Source of the DNA: Moritella sp.
GTDB taxonomy: Bacteria > Pseudomonadota > Gammaproteobacteria > Enterobacterales > Moritellaceae
Assembly: GCF_013215705.1 (NCBI RefSeq)
Contig: NZ_JABSQR010000004.1
Location: 248,001-312,000, forward strand
Direction of reading: 5' to 3'
Length of the DNA stretch: 64,000 nt
A program made the translations under genes and the position numbers. Numbering within the stretch: position 1 is the stretch's first letter; each line of letters begins with the position of its first letter. Positions 9,625 through 18,417 of this stretch are shown here, in pieces. The notes below the pieces were generated by a model. That model did not search any database, was not told the origin of the DNA, and worked only from the letters and a program-made list of their open reading frames with translations.

Positions 9625-10320
9625 ATGCAATATCAGCTCGAGATGATCGGTTATGATGCCATTCTAATTCGCTTTACCAATGCAGATAATACGCAGCTAT
9701 TACCGGTGATCTACACCCTAAATCAACAACTCAAAAACGCGCCAGATTTAAGCGCCGTGATTATTGATATTATCCCCTCATATCAAACCTTACTTGTTAG
9801 CTTTAATATACTCAAGATGGAACAGTATCAGCTAGCAGATAACATTCACGCTTACGTTAGACGACTATTAAATACAGCGTCACTAAAGTCTAATCATGCT
9901 TCTCCTACTTCCGTTGATTTAATCACTATTCCTGTTTGTTACCACGAAAGTCTTGCGCCGGATCTTGAATCCTTATCACGATATGCAGCACTGAGTATCA
10001 ATGACATCATCCAGATCCATTCTTCTACTATATATAGCTGTTATGCCATTGGCTTTATGCCTAACTTTGCCTATTTAGGTAATGTTGATAAACGGATACA
10101 AATACCAAGGCATGCCAAGCCAAAAAACCAAGTCGCTGCAGGTAGTGTCGGCATTGCAGATAACCAAACGGCTATTTATCCTAAGGCGAGTCCAGGGGGC
10201 TGGAAAATAATAGGTCAAAGCCCAGCTTCACTTGCTCGCTTTGCCGTTGGCTGCCGAGTTACATTTTACCCAATTTCACTCGATGAATTTAATTCTTACG
10301 ACCAACAGGATGACGCATAA
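9625..10320 (+). CDS. pxpB: 5-oxoprolinase subunit B (KipI family)
   Basis: A 231-residue KipI/carboxyltransferase domain 1 protein (cyclophilin-like fold). Diagnostic motifs are IPVCYHESLAPDL, AIGFMPNFAYLG (family consensus GFxPGFxYLG), IPRHAKPKNQVAAGSVGIA and YPKASPGGWKIIG. In this family the protein pairs with PxpC to form the ATP-dependent kinase-like half of 5-oxoprolinase. A GGAG site lies just before the ATG. Its stop overlaps the pxpC start by one base (TAATGA), indicating translational coupling. Confidence 0.93.
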   Translation: MQYQLEMIGYDAILIRFTNADNTQLLPVIYTLNQQLKNAPDLSAVIIDIIPSYQTLLVSFNILKMEQYQLADNIHAYVRRLLNTASLKSNHASPTSVDLITIPVCYHESLAPDLESLSRYAALSINDIIQIHSSTIYSCYAIGFMPNFAYLGNVDKRIQIPRHAKPKNQVAAGSVGIADNQTAIYPKASPGGWKIIGQSPASLARFAVGCRVTFYPISLDEFNSYDQQDDA

Positions 10321-11267
10321 TGACAACGACGTCCGCATTTGAGGTTATCAAACCGGGTATACATAGTTTAATTCAAGACCTAGGCCGATTCGGCTATCAA
10401 CATTTAGGGATCACACCAGGAGGCCCAGCAGATCTTCACGCCTATCTCTGGGCAAATAAAATACTCAGCAATAGCAGTAATATGGCAAGTATTGAAATTC
10501 ATTATGGCTTAATGAGTTTGAAAGTCTTAGCAGAGACTAGAATTGCAATTTGTGGTGCTGAGTTTAGTGTTACAATTAATGGTGAGCCCGCTTTTAATTG
10601 GCGAACGCATAACGTTAGGGCGGGTGACGTTATTCAGTATCACGGCGCTAAAACAGGAAAATGTGGATATCTCGCTGTTTTAGGTGGTTTACAGACCGAA
10701 CAGATCTACCAGAGCCGCAGTACCGTAATACGTGATGAACTCAGCGAATCAACAAGGTCACCATTATACAAGAGGCAAATATTACCGATAATCCGCCAAA
10801 GTTTAAAACAGCTAACAGCAGAATATCCCACATGTGCTCGTGTTCCCCGACATTATATTCCAAATTATTCAACACCATTAATATTAGGCTTGTTGCCTTG
10901 CTACCAATGGCAACAATTAACCTTGCAGCAGCAGCAACAACTGTTAACGACTAAATATCAAGTTAGTACACAAGCCGACCGCATGGGCTATCAATTAACA
11001 GGTAAGGTGATTACCAACTTACCAACAAAACTTGCCTCAGAAGGTATTGCATTAGGCAGTGTGCAGTTACCAGCAAATGGACTGCCCATTATCTTACTTC
11101 AAGACCGGCAAACCATCGGCGGCTATCCGAAAGCAGGGGTTATTTCAGCGTTAGATTGCGGTAAATTATCACAACGCCAACAAGGTGCAAATATTACGTT
11201 CAGACTCGATAACCCGCTTATGTCATATTACAAAATGCATGCTTTTAAGCATTTTTTCAATTTTTAA
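10320..11267 (+). CDS. pxpC: 5-oxoprolinase subunit C (KipA, biotin-dependent carboxyltransferase-like)
   Basis: A 315-residue KipA-family protein with the typical opening VIKPGIHSLIQDLGRFGYQHLGI followed by a GGPAD motif, and the C-terminal LASEGIALGSVQLPANGLPI and LLQDRQTIGGYPKAGVI signatures. It completes the pxpABC set for ATP-dependent 5-oxoproline hydrolysis. Its ATG overlaps the pxpB stop codon. A Gln-rich stretch (LQQQQQLLTTK) around residue 205 is a local oddity. No strong terminator follows; a gap of about 450 bases separates it from the transporter genes. Confidence 0.93.
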   Translation: MTTTSAFEVIKPGIHSLIQDLGRFGYQHLGITPGGPADLHAYLWANKILSNSSNMASIEIHYGLMSLKVLAETRIAICGAEFSVTINGEPAFNWRTHNVRAGDVIQYHGAKTGKCGYLAVLGGLQTEQIYQSRSTVIRDELSESTRSPLYKRQILPIIRQSLKQLTAEYPTCARVPRHYIPNYSTPLILGLLPCYQWQQLTLQQQQQLLTTKYQVSTQADRMGYQLTGKVITNLPTKLASEGIALGSVQLPANGLPIILLQDRQTIGGYPKAGVISALDCGKLSQRQQGANITFRLDNPLMSYYKMHAFKHFFNF

Positions 11268-11719
11268 CAAGAGTAATTACTATCTGATCACTCTAACATT
11301 CTGAAAAACGAACACAAAACAGTCGACCAATTCAGTGACGTAGATCACGTATTTAACTTTAAATATAAATAATTGCGTTATGTTATGAAGATTTAACAAA
11401 ATTTAATATCAGTCAAAAAACGCACCCTTCGAATTTACAAATGCGTATGTTTATAAAAAAAAATTCATCTTAGAGCCCAGTGTGTACTAGAATTTAGCTT
11501 AAATTAGCACAAAACAAGTGGATGTTTGTTTTTTGTTAACCCGGTGTCACAAAGTATGGTCTAAACAGATAATGATGGGTTATTTTGCTGTATCATAAGT
11601 ATTGCATTATTTATTTTTGCTGATTAAATACACCCACTTGAATTTACGGATTCAATTTCATGGCCATAGAATGCCCTGAAGTAAACAAGCGACTAATGAC
11701 TAATAAAAAGGAACACAAC
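11268..11719. other. Intergenic region upstream of the TAXI transporter
   Basis: About 450 AT-rich bases holding the promoter region of the transporter operon, including a strong CRP-like site at 11333-11350. No gene, RNA or repeat was recognised. A short in-frame upstream extension of the binding protein begins at 11660 but lacks a ribosome site. Confidence 0.6.
11333..11350. promoter_or_regulatory. CRP-like binding site
   Basis: CAGTGACGTAGATCACGT contains the GTGA-N6-TCAC core with the TAGATCA interior typical of strong CRP sites. Located 370 bases upstream of the TAXI binding-protein start, it could also act on transcription from further downstream promoters. Catabolite control of amino-acid uptake is plausible but inferred. 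Confidence 0.6.
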
Positions 11720-12703
11720 ATGTCTATTACAAAAACAATTGCAAAATCACTTGCTGTAGCAAGTTTAACACTAGCAGCTGCTGCGCCAAGTATCGCAACA
11801 GCGAAAACAAGTGACTTTATTACAATCGGTACTGGTGGTGTTACAGGTGTTTACTACCCTGCCGGTGGTGCAATTTGTAAATTTGTAAACCGCAACCGTA
11901 AAGAGCACAACATTCGTTGTTCAGTAGAAAGTACTGGTGGTTCAGCTTATAACATCAACACTATGCGTTCTGGTGAACTTGATTTCGGTGTAGCACAATC
12001 TGATCAACAGTATTATGCTTACAACGGTTTAAACCAATACAAAAATCAAGGTGCTTACACAGACCTACGCGCAGTATTCTCACTACACGCTGAAGCACTA
12101 ACAATTGTTGCTCGTAAAGATTCAGGCATTAAAGACTTTAAAGACCTTAAAGGTAAGCGTGTAAACGTGGGTAACCCTGGTTCAGGTCAACGCAGCACAA
12201 TGGACGTTGTAATGAAAGCTTACAACTGGGATAACAGCGCGTTTTCACTTACATCAGAATTAAAAGCGAACGAACAATCTCAAGCACTTTGTGATAACAA
12301 AATCGACGCATTTGTATTCTTTGCTGGTTTCCCGAATGGTTCGATCAAAGAAGCAACAACAACGTGTGATGCAGTACTTGTAACGGTTAACGATGCAACA
12401 GTACAAAAACTCGTTGCTGATAACCCTTACTACAGCCAAGTTGTTATCCCTGGTGGCACTTACACTGGTACACCAAAAGACACAGTAACATTTGGTGCAC
12501 GTGCAACCATCGTTACACCAAAATCATTATCTAATGAAATCGTGTATGAAGTAACGAAAGCTGTATTCGAAAACTTCAATACATTTAAGCGTCTACATCC
12601 ATCATTTGCATCGCTAACAAAAGAAGATATGGCGAATGCAGCACTTAGTGCACCAGTTCACCCTGGCGCACTAAAATACTACAAAGAAGTTGGCCTAAGA
12701 TAA
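11720..12703 (+). CDS. TAXI-family TRAP transporter solute-binding protein
   Basis: A 327-residue periplasmic binding protein. The ATG at 11720 follows AAAAAGGA at good spacing and opens a classical signal peptide (SITKTIAKSLAVASLTLAAA, cleavage near IATA/KTSD). Family signatures are ITIGTGGVTGVYYPAGGAIC, CSVESTGGSAYNINTMRSGE and the DFGVAQSDQQYYAYNG segment that gives TAXI proteins their ligand pocket. The protein delivers an organic acid or amino acid to the membrane permease encoded next. TAXI proteins are known for glutamate-type ligands, and the neighbouring pxpABC genes make pyroglutamate or glutamate the best guess. A terminator-like hairpin lies directly after the gene. Confidence 0.93.
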   Translation: MSITKTIAKSLAVASLTLAAAAPSIATAKTSDFITIGTGGVTGVYYPAGGAICKFVNRNRKEHNIRCSVESTGGSAYNINTMRSGELDFGVAQSDQQYYAYNGLNQYKNQGAYTDLRAVFSLHAEALTIVARKDSGIKDFKDLKGKRVNVGNPGSGQRSTMDVVMKAYNWDNSAFSLTSELKANEQSQALCDNKIDAFVFFAGFPNGSIKEATTTCDAVLVTVNDATVQKLVADNPYYSQVVIPGGTYTGTPKDTVTFGARATIVTPKSLSNEIVYEVTKAVFENFNTFKRLHPSFASLTKEDMANAALSAPVHPGALKYYKEVGLR

Positions 12704-12720
12704 GTTGACTTTTCATTAAA

Positions 12721-12752
12721 AAAATTAAGGGGACATTGTCCCCTTAATTTTT
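12721..12752 (+). terminator. Intercistronic terminator after the binding-protein gene
   Basis: AAATTAAGGGGACA and TCCCCTTAATTTTT form a strong stem with a three-base loop and a T run. It lies inside the transporter operon, so it may be partial and produce more binding protein than permease. Confidence 0.85.
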
Positions 12753-12956
12753 CAATAAAATTACATTGCCTATGTAAATCATTATTTAATTTTTACTACT
12801 CTTACTCAAGTTACTGACTATTCTTACACTACGGATTAGTGAAGCAATAAGCAGTACTCTTTCTGAAATTAAGGGTTCAGTAATTATTAATTACTCTACT
12901 AACGAATAACCGAGCCACTTCTTGTGATAAAAATATCGCAGAATGATGGAGGACAA

Positions 12957-15539
12957 ATGTCTAAAACAGAAAATCAAACCACTAGCATGGATGCTGAACT
13001 GCAGGAAATGCTTGCACAATCAGATACTGGTGCGCGCGATCCCCAAGGTATTGCTAAAAAAATATTGTTAATTGTGCCATTTATTTGGGCGCTATTTCAA
13101 TTATGGTATGCCTCTCCTCTGCCGTTCGTTTTAAATTTTGGTATTATTAACGATACTGAAGCTCGTTCTATTCATTTAGCATTTGCTATATTTTTAGCAT
13201 TTACTGCTTACCCTGCAATGAAATCGTCACCGCGTGACCATGTACCGTTGACCGATTGGATTTTTGCATTCGCAGGTGCATTCAGTGCAGGTTATCTATT
13301 CCTATTTTATAATGAATTGGCTGGTCGTTCAGGCGCACCAACTACCTTTGATACTGCGGTTGCAGTAACGGGTATGTTGATGCTACTTGAAGCAACACGT
13401 CGTTCATTAGGTCCACCGCTGATGATCGTGGCACTGGTATTTTTGACTTATACCTTTGCTGGTCCTCACATGCCAGACATTATTGCCCACAAAGGGGCGA
13501 GTTTAACGAAAACAATGTCTCACCAGTGGTTAACAACCGAAGGTGTATTCGGTGTTGCGGTTGGTGTATCAACATCATTTGTATTCTTATTTGTACTATT
13601 CGGTTCGCTATTAGATAAAGCAGGGGCTGGTAACTACTTCATTAAAGTTGCATTCTCGCTACTTGGTCACATGCGTGGCGGCCCTGCAAAAGCAGCGGTG
13701 GTTGCATCAGGTTTAAGTGGCTTAGTGTCTGGCTCATCCATTGCGAACGTGGTGACAACAGGCACATTCACGATCCCACTAATGAAACGCGTTGGCTTCT
13801 CCGCAACGAAAGCGGGCGCAATAGAAGTTGCAGCATCAACAAATGGTCAGTTAACACCACCAATTATGGGTGCAGCTGCATTCTTGATGGTTGAATACGT
13901 TGGTATCCCATACATCGAAGTAATTAAAGCCGCTATTTTACCTGCGCTTATTTCTTATATTGCCCTGCTCTACATCGTGCATTTAGAAGCATGTAAAGCC
14001 GGTATGGAAGGTTTACCGCGCCGTCATAAGCCGACGATGGCAGAAAGCTTATTCTCGTTTATGACTGTTGCGATGATAATCCTCGTCTTAAGTCTTGCTG
14101 TTTACTACGGTATCGGCTGGACGAAAGATGTATTTGGCAATAATGCAACTTGGGTGCTTGGAATTATTACCATTGCTATTTATATTGGCTTAGTAAAATA
14201 CTCCACTAATTTCCCTGAACTGGTCATTGATGATCCAGATAGTCCATTGCTGGTATTACCGGAACCGGGGCCAACAGCGAAAGCAGGTTTATACTTCCTC
14301 TTACCGATCGTGGTACTCGTATGGTGCTTAACCGTTGAACGTTTCTCACCTGGTCTGTCCGCGTTTTGGGCAACGATGTTTATGATTTTCATTGTGGTAA
14401 CACAACGTCCATTACAAGCATACTTCAAACAAAATAAATCAGTATCAGGCGCGGTTAAAACAGGTTTTATCGAACTGTTTGACGGTATGATCACGGGTTC
14501 ACGCAATATGATCGGTATCGGCGTGGCGACAGCTGCTGCAGGTATTGTTGTAGGTACTGTAACCTTAACGGGTATCGGTTTAGTGATGACCGAGTTTGTT
14601 GAGTTTATCTCCGGCGGTAACATCATGCTAATGTTAGTATTCACTGCGTTGATCAGTTTGATCTTGGGCATGGGATTACCGACAACGGCTAACTACATCG
14701 TGGTATCAACCTTAATGGCGCCTGTTATTGTTGAGATCGGTGCTCAAAATGGCTTGATCGTACCGTTAATTGCAGTGCATCTGTTTGTATTCTATTTTGG
14801 TATTCTCGCCGATGATACCCCCCCCGTAGGTCTCGCCGCATTTGCAGCGGCGGCCATTGCTAAAGCCGATCCAATTAAAACGGGTATCCAAGGTTTTACT
14901 TACGATATTCGTACGGCTATCTTACCGTTCATGTTTATCTTTAATACGCAGCTATTATTAATTGGTGTTGATTCTTGGTGGCATTTATTACTCACTATTT
15001 TCTCTGCTACCACTGCGATGTTAGTCTTCTCAGCGGCAACGCAGGGATACTGGTTCACGAAATCAAAATGGTATGAAACGATCGGATTATTATTAATCAC
15101 GTTCACATTGTTCCGTCCCGGTTTCTGGTGGGATATGGTTTATCCGCCAATTGAAGAGGTAAGTCCACAACATATCGAGCAAGTACTTGCTGACTTACCA
15201 AACGGTAGTCAAGTGCGTTTACGTGTTGAAGGTGAAACGTTAGACGGTGCATTCCAAACCAAGATTGTACAACTACCTTTTGCTGACGATGCGATCACAG
15301 GTGCAGAACGATTATTGAGTACTGGTTTAGAATTACGCTTTGAGGATGACAAAACTATCGTTGATATGATTGGTTTTGGTTCTCCAGCCGAAAAATCAGG
15401 CATTGATTTTGACTGGAATATCCTAATGGTAGAACGTCCATTAGACCGTCCAGCTAAAGAGTTCCTGTTTATTCCCGCGTTACTGTTACTTGCTGGTATC
15501 GCTGCTGGTCAACGCCGTCGTATTGCTCGTAATAAGTAA
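12957..15539 (+). CDS. TRAP transporter permease, fused 4TM/12TM type with C-terminal DUF3394 domain
   Basis: An 860-residue multi-pass inner-membrane protein fusing the small (DctQ-like) and large (DctM-like) TRAP subunits, the form that accompanies TAXI binding proteins. The ATG at 12957 has a strong GGAGGA site; an earlier GTG at 12924 lacks one. DctM-type motifs include ASGLSGLVSGSSIANVVTTG, EVAASTNGQLTPPIMGAAAF and GLPTTANYIVVSTLMAPV, with DDTPPVGLAAFAAAAIAKAD near residue 620. The last 150 residues after the final helices contain a soluble PDZ-like DUF3394 segment (SGIDFDWNILMVERP). It couples sodium or proton flow to solute uptake. Confidence 0.94.
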   Translation: MSKTENQTTSMDAELQEMLAQSDTGARDPQGIAKKILLIVPFIWALFQLWYASPLPFVLNFGIINDTEARSIHLAFAIFLAFTAYPAMKSSPRDHVPLTDWIFAFAGAFSAGYLFLFYNELAGRSGAPTTFDTAVAVTGMLMLLEATRRSLGPPLMIVALVFLTYTFAGPHMPDIIAHKGASLTKTMSHQWLTTEGVFGVAVGVSTSFVFLFVLFGSLLDKAGAGNYFIKVAFSLLGHMRGGPAKAAVVASGLSGLVSGSSIANVVTTGTFTIPLMKRVGFSATKAGAIEVAASTNGQLTPPIMGAAAFLMVEYVGIPYIEVIKAAILPALISYIALLYIVHLEACKAGMEGLPRRHKPTMAESLFSFMTVAMIILVLSLAVYYGIGWTKDVFGNNATWVLGIITIAIYIGLVKYSTNFPELVIDDPDSPLLVLPEPGPTAKAGLYFLLPIVVLVWCLTVERFSPGLSAFWATMFMIFIVVTQRPLQAYFKQNKSVSGAVKTGFIELFDGMITGSRNMIGIGVATAAAGIVVGTVTLTGIGLVMTEFVEFISGGNIMLMLVFTALISLILGMGLPTTANYIVVSTLMAPVIVEIGAQNGLIVPLIAVHLFVFYFGILADDTPPVGLAAFAAAAIAKADPIKTGIQGFTYDIRTAILPFMFIFNTQLLLIGVDSWWHLLLTIFSATTAMLVFSAATQGYWFTKSKWYETIGLLLITFTLFRPGFWWDMVYPPIEEVSPQHIEQVLADLPNGSQVRLRVEGETLDGAFQTKIVQLPFADDAITGAERLLSTGLELRFEDDKTIVDMIGFGSPAEKSGIDFDWNILMVERPLDRPAKEFLFIPALLLLAGIAAGQRRRIARNK

Positions 15540-15557
15540 TCATCCTCGGTAACAATC

Positions 15558-15590
15558 GTATATGCAGTGTGCTTATCCACCTGCATATAC
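15558..15590 (+). terminator. Perfect hairpin between TRAP permease and uspA
   Basis: GTATATGCAG and CTGCATATAC are exact inverted repeats with a 13-base loop, 18 bases past the permease stop. No T tract follows, so it may be a transcript-stability or partial termination element rather than a full terminator. Confidence 0.5.
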
Positions 15591-15618
15591 CCAAACCACT
15601 TTAAATAAGTAACTCATT

Positions 15619-16053
15619 ATGTATAAAACCATCTTACTACCCGTCGACCTTAACGAAGAAGGCTTTAGCCACGTGGCTGCCGAACATGCTTGCGCACTCG
15701 CAAAAATGTCTGGCGCAACAATTCATTTACTTAATGTGCTGCCGACCACGCAAATGCCAATGGTATCAGCACACTTCCCAACGTCGGTCTTACAAGAAAT
15801 TCGAACTTCAACTCAAACAGCCCTACAACAATTTGCCAAAAAACACATTACAGATGACATTCCCGTACAATTACATCTAATGGAAGGCAAGCCGTCAAAA
15901 GAAATTATCAAAGCTGCAGATAAATACAAGGCGGATTTAATTGTAATGCCGAGTCATAAACGCGCTAAGTTGGAACTTGCATTTATTGGCTCAGTAGCAG
16001 CAAGAGTTGTTAGTTCAGCATCGATTAGTGTAATGGTTGTCAAACCACAATAA
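15619..16053 (+). CDS. Universal stress protein, UspA family
   Basis: A 144-residue single-domain Usp protein beginning MYKTILLPVDLNEEGF, with the alternating alpha/beta pattern of the family and the C-terminal LIVMPSHKRAKLELAFIGS, AARVVSSASISVMVVKP block. In ATP-binding members the loop reads G-x2-G-x9-G-(S/T); here the first two glycines are Ser and Arg (PSHKRAKLELAFIGS), so ATP binding may be weak or lost. A Usp gene linked to a TRAP system is known from Halomonas (TeaD with TeaABC), where it controls transport. The position 79 bases after the permease suggests the same type of link. It has its own terminator. Confidence 0.9.
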   Translation: MYKTILLPVDLNEEGFSHVAAEHACALAKMSGATIHLLNVLPTTQMPMVSAHFPTSVLQEIRTSTQTALQQFAKKHITDDIPVQLHLMEGKPSKEIIKAADKYKADLIVMPSHKRAKLELAFIGSVAARVVSSASISVMVVKPQ

Positions 16054-16059
16054 ACATGC

Positions 16060-16094
16060 TAATGGGCAGTGTTATAAACTGCTCATTATTTTAA
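16060..16094 (+). terminator. Terminator of the TAXI-TRAP-usp operon
   Basis: AATGGGCAGT and ACTGCTCATT pair around a short AT loop and run into ATTTT, a few bases after the usp stop codon. Confidence 0.75.
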
Positions 16095-16217
16095 CGCACT
16101 ATATTAGGCTGTCATTAATTTCATTTAATTCATTCTATTCCTTTTACTTCCTGCCTTTTTTAGTTACTATTGCCCAATAATTCTTTGCTATTTCACTGAA
16201 AATGAAAAAGGATATTC

Positions 16218-17297
16218 ATGTCAGTTTCTGTATTAATCTGTGATGATTCAAACCTAGCTCGTAAACAAATGGCTAAAACACTTCCCCCTTACTGGGATGT
16301 GGATGTTAGTTTTGCAGCAAACGGCGTTGAAGGTATTGATGTTATCAGAGCAGGTAAAGGTAGCATCGTATTTCTCGATCTAAATATGCCAGTGATGGAT
16401 GGTTATCAAGTTTTAGAAACAATTCAAAAAGAGCAATTGAATGCACTTGTGATTGTGGTTTCTGGTGATATCCAAGCAGAAGCACTCCAACGAGTGACCG
16501 CATTAGGCGCACTTGCATTTATCAAAAAACCGGTTACAAGTCAGCAAATCGAAACCATCTTAATTAATTACGGTATTATCGAAAAAGACGAATTAGCGCA
16601 AGCAGAAACGCGATTAATGTCCCAACAAGCTGCAGAAAAAAGAAAGACAGATTTAATTCAATCTATTCCAGAAACATTACCTACGTTAGGTAACGAACTT
16701 GAATTATCGCCTGAATTTCGTGATGCATTGCAAGAAGTTGCCAATGTCGCTATGGGTCAAGCCGCCGATTTATTAGCCCGCCTGTTAGACGTGTTTGTAC
16801 TGTTACCCGTACCAAATGTAAATGTCTTTGAAGCCAGTGAATTAACAATGGCATTGTCCGCAGCATCAGAACAAGCAACGATTTCAACCGTATGCCAAGG
16901 CTTTATTTGCTCCGGTATTGCTGGTGAAGCCCTGTTGTTATTCCATGATTCAAGTTTTGATGATATGGCAAAGCTAATGGGAATTTCAGAACGAGACTCT
17001 AACTTCCAAGAGAAAGAAATTCTCATGGATACAGCCAATATCCTCATTGGTGCATTTCTACAAGGCTTTAGCCAACAACTGAATGTGAGTTTTAGTCAAG
17101 GCCACCCTTCTGTTCTCGGCCAACATAGTACCGTGCAAGAAATGATTAACGCGAATAACTTTCGTAAACAAAAAACCATCGCGATTGAAATTAACTATCA
17201 AATTGAACACCATGATGTGCAATGCGATCTGTTATTACTCTTTACTGAAAAATCGCTACCAAGTTTACTTAATAGTCTTTCTTACCTCATCGATTAA
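16218..17297 (+). CDS. Response regulator with C-terminal CheC-like phosphatase domain
   Basis: A 359-residue two-domain protein. The receiver (residues 1-120) has the acidic pair Asp9/Asp10, phospho-acceptor Asp54 in FLDLNMPVMDG and Lys104 in FIKKP. A linker (about 120-160) leads to a CheC/CheX/FliY-type domain with two phosphatase signatures, E173-V-A-N176 and D271-T-A-N274, matching the acidic-x-x-Asn pattern used to dephosphorylate CheY-P. It may regulate its own phosphorylation or that of another receiver, in chemotaxis, motility or c-di-GMP control. No kinase gene adjoins it; a diguanylate cyclase gene follows after 72 bases. An AAAGGA site precedes the start. Confidence 0.85.
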   Translation: MSVSVLICDDSNLARKQMAKTLPPYWDVDVSFAANGVEGIDVIRAGKGSIVFLDLNMPVMDGYQVLETIQKEQLNALVIVVSGDIQAEALQRVTALGALAFIKKPVTSQQIETILINYGIIEKDELAQAETRLMSQQAAEKRKTDLIQSIPETLPTLGNELELSPEFRDALQEVANVAMGQAADLLARLLDVFVLLPVPNVNVFEASELTMALSAASEQATISTVCQGFICSGIAGEALLLFHDSSFDDMAKLMGISERDSNFQEKEILMDTANILIGAFLQGFSQQLNVSFSQGHPSVLGQHSTVQEMINANNFRKQKTIAIEINYQIEHHDVQCDLLLLFTEKSLPSLLNSLSYLID

Positions 17298-17369
17298 CTG
17301 GTTATCTTTTGATAATATACTTAACGTCAAACTGATCAAATAACAATACAGTTACAAGGAATTGTTCAC

Positions 17370-18332
17370 ATGGATAATCAACATTCAATGGATGAGCTTC
17401 ATTGGATCATGGATATGGTACAAACCATTGATGCTGGTCTTGTGGTTTTAGATAAAAATTTCAATGTCCAACTTTGGAATGGCTTTATGAGCAACCACAG
17501 TGGATTGAGTCCAAGGGTGGTACAAGATTCACAACTGTTTTCACACTTTCCAGAGTTGCCAGAAACATGGCTGCGCAGTAAAATAGAATCGGTGTTTTTA
17601 CTAAAAAATAACGCCTTTACCAGTTGGGAACAACGTCCGTATATTTTCCGTTTTAATAACTACCGCCCTGTCACCGGCATTTCTGAATTTATGTATCAGA
17701 ATATGACGATCATACCGTTAGCCTCGCTCACAGGCGAAGTAACGCACGTTAGTTTGATTATTTATGATGTAACCGATATTGCGATTAACCGTTTGCAACT
17801 TGATAAAGCCAATGCCGAATTAGCTCGTTTAAGTCAAACAGATGCGCTTACACAGCTAAATAATCGCCATCGCTGGAATGACCTCATTGATAGTGAATTT
17901 AAACGAGTTAAACGTTATGAGCAGATATCGACATTCATGATGCTAGATATCGACAACTTCAAAAATGTGAATGATACGTATGGCCACGTCGCGGGCGACA
18001 AGGTAATAGCTGAAGTATCAAGAGTGATCCGTGAAAATGTGCGTGAAACTGATTTTTCGGCACGATACGGTGGTGAAGAGTTTGCCATTTGTTTAACTAA
18101 TACAACCGCAGATAGCGCGATTATCTTAGCAGACCGTCTTCGTCAAGCCATTGAGAATACTGTAATCACAGATGATGATAACACCATAAAAGTAACAATA
18201 TCGATTGGCATGGCTGAAATCACAGTGAATACCGATACCGTCGATACTTGGACTAAGAATGCCGATTGTGCATTATATAAGAGTAAAGAAAATGGCCGTA
18301 ACCAATACTCGATATTTAAGCCGCGTCGTTAA
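17370..18332 (+). CDS. PAS-GGDEF diguanylate cyclase
   Basis: A 320-residue cytoplasmic protein. The N-terminal half (about 10-135) is a PAS-like sensor (MVQTIDAGLVVLDKNFNVQLWN, ending in the PAC-type LIIYDVTDI). The C-terminal GGDEF domain starts at LSQTDALTQLNNRHRW; the active-site motif is GGEEF at 234-238, with metal-binding Asp in MLDIDNFKNVND. An inhibitory RxxD site (RETD, 225-228) sits five residues before it, so feedback by c-di-GMP is expected. It makes c-di-GMP from two GTP. AAGGA precedes the ATG. It is probably co-transcribed with the upstream REC-CheC gene and ends at a strong terminator. Confidence 0.93.
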   Translation: MDNQHSMDELHWIMDMVQTIDAGLVVLDKNFNVQLWNGFMSNHSGLSPRVVQDSQLFSHFPELPETWLRSKIESVFLLKNNAFTSWEQRPYIFRFNNYRPVTGISEFMYQNMTIIPLASLTGEVTHVSLIIYDVTDIAINRLQLDKANAELARLSQTDALTQLNNRHRWNDLIDSEFKRVKRYEQISTFMMLDIDNFKNVNDTYGHVAGDKVIAEVSRVIRENVRETDFSARYGGEEFAICLTNTTADSAIILADRLRQAIENTVITDDDNTIKVTISIGMAEITVNTDTVDTWTKNADCALYKSKENGRNQYSIFKPRR

Positions 18333-18360
18333 GCACAGTTTAAGATAATCGATATAAACG

Positions 18361-18393
18361 AAAAAGGTATAGCGAAGATGCTATACCTTTTTT
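18361..18393. terminator. Bidirectional terminator
   Basis: AAAAAGGTATAGC and GCTATACCTTTTTTT form a long stem with a short loop between the convergent cyclase and DUF2986 genes. Both strands end in a T run. Confidence 0.9.
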
Positions 18394-18417
18394 ATATTTA
18401 TCACTTTTTCATTTAAG

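Noticed and set aside
14180-14671. A 163-codon minus-strand frame inside the TRAP permease
   Set aside because: It is antisense to a clearly coding, conserved membrane region and has no ribosome site or recognisable domain.
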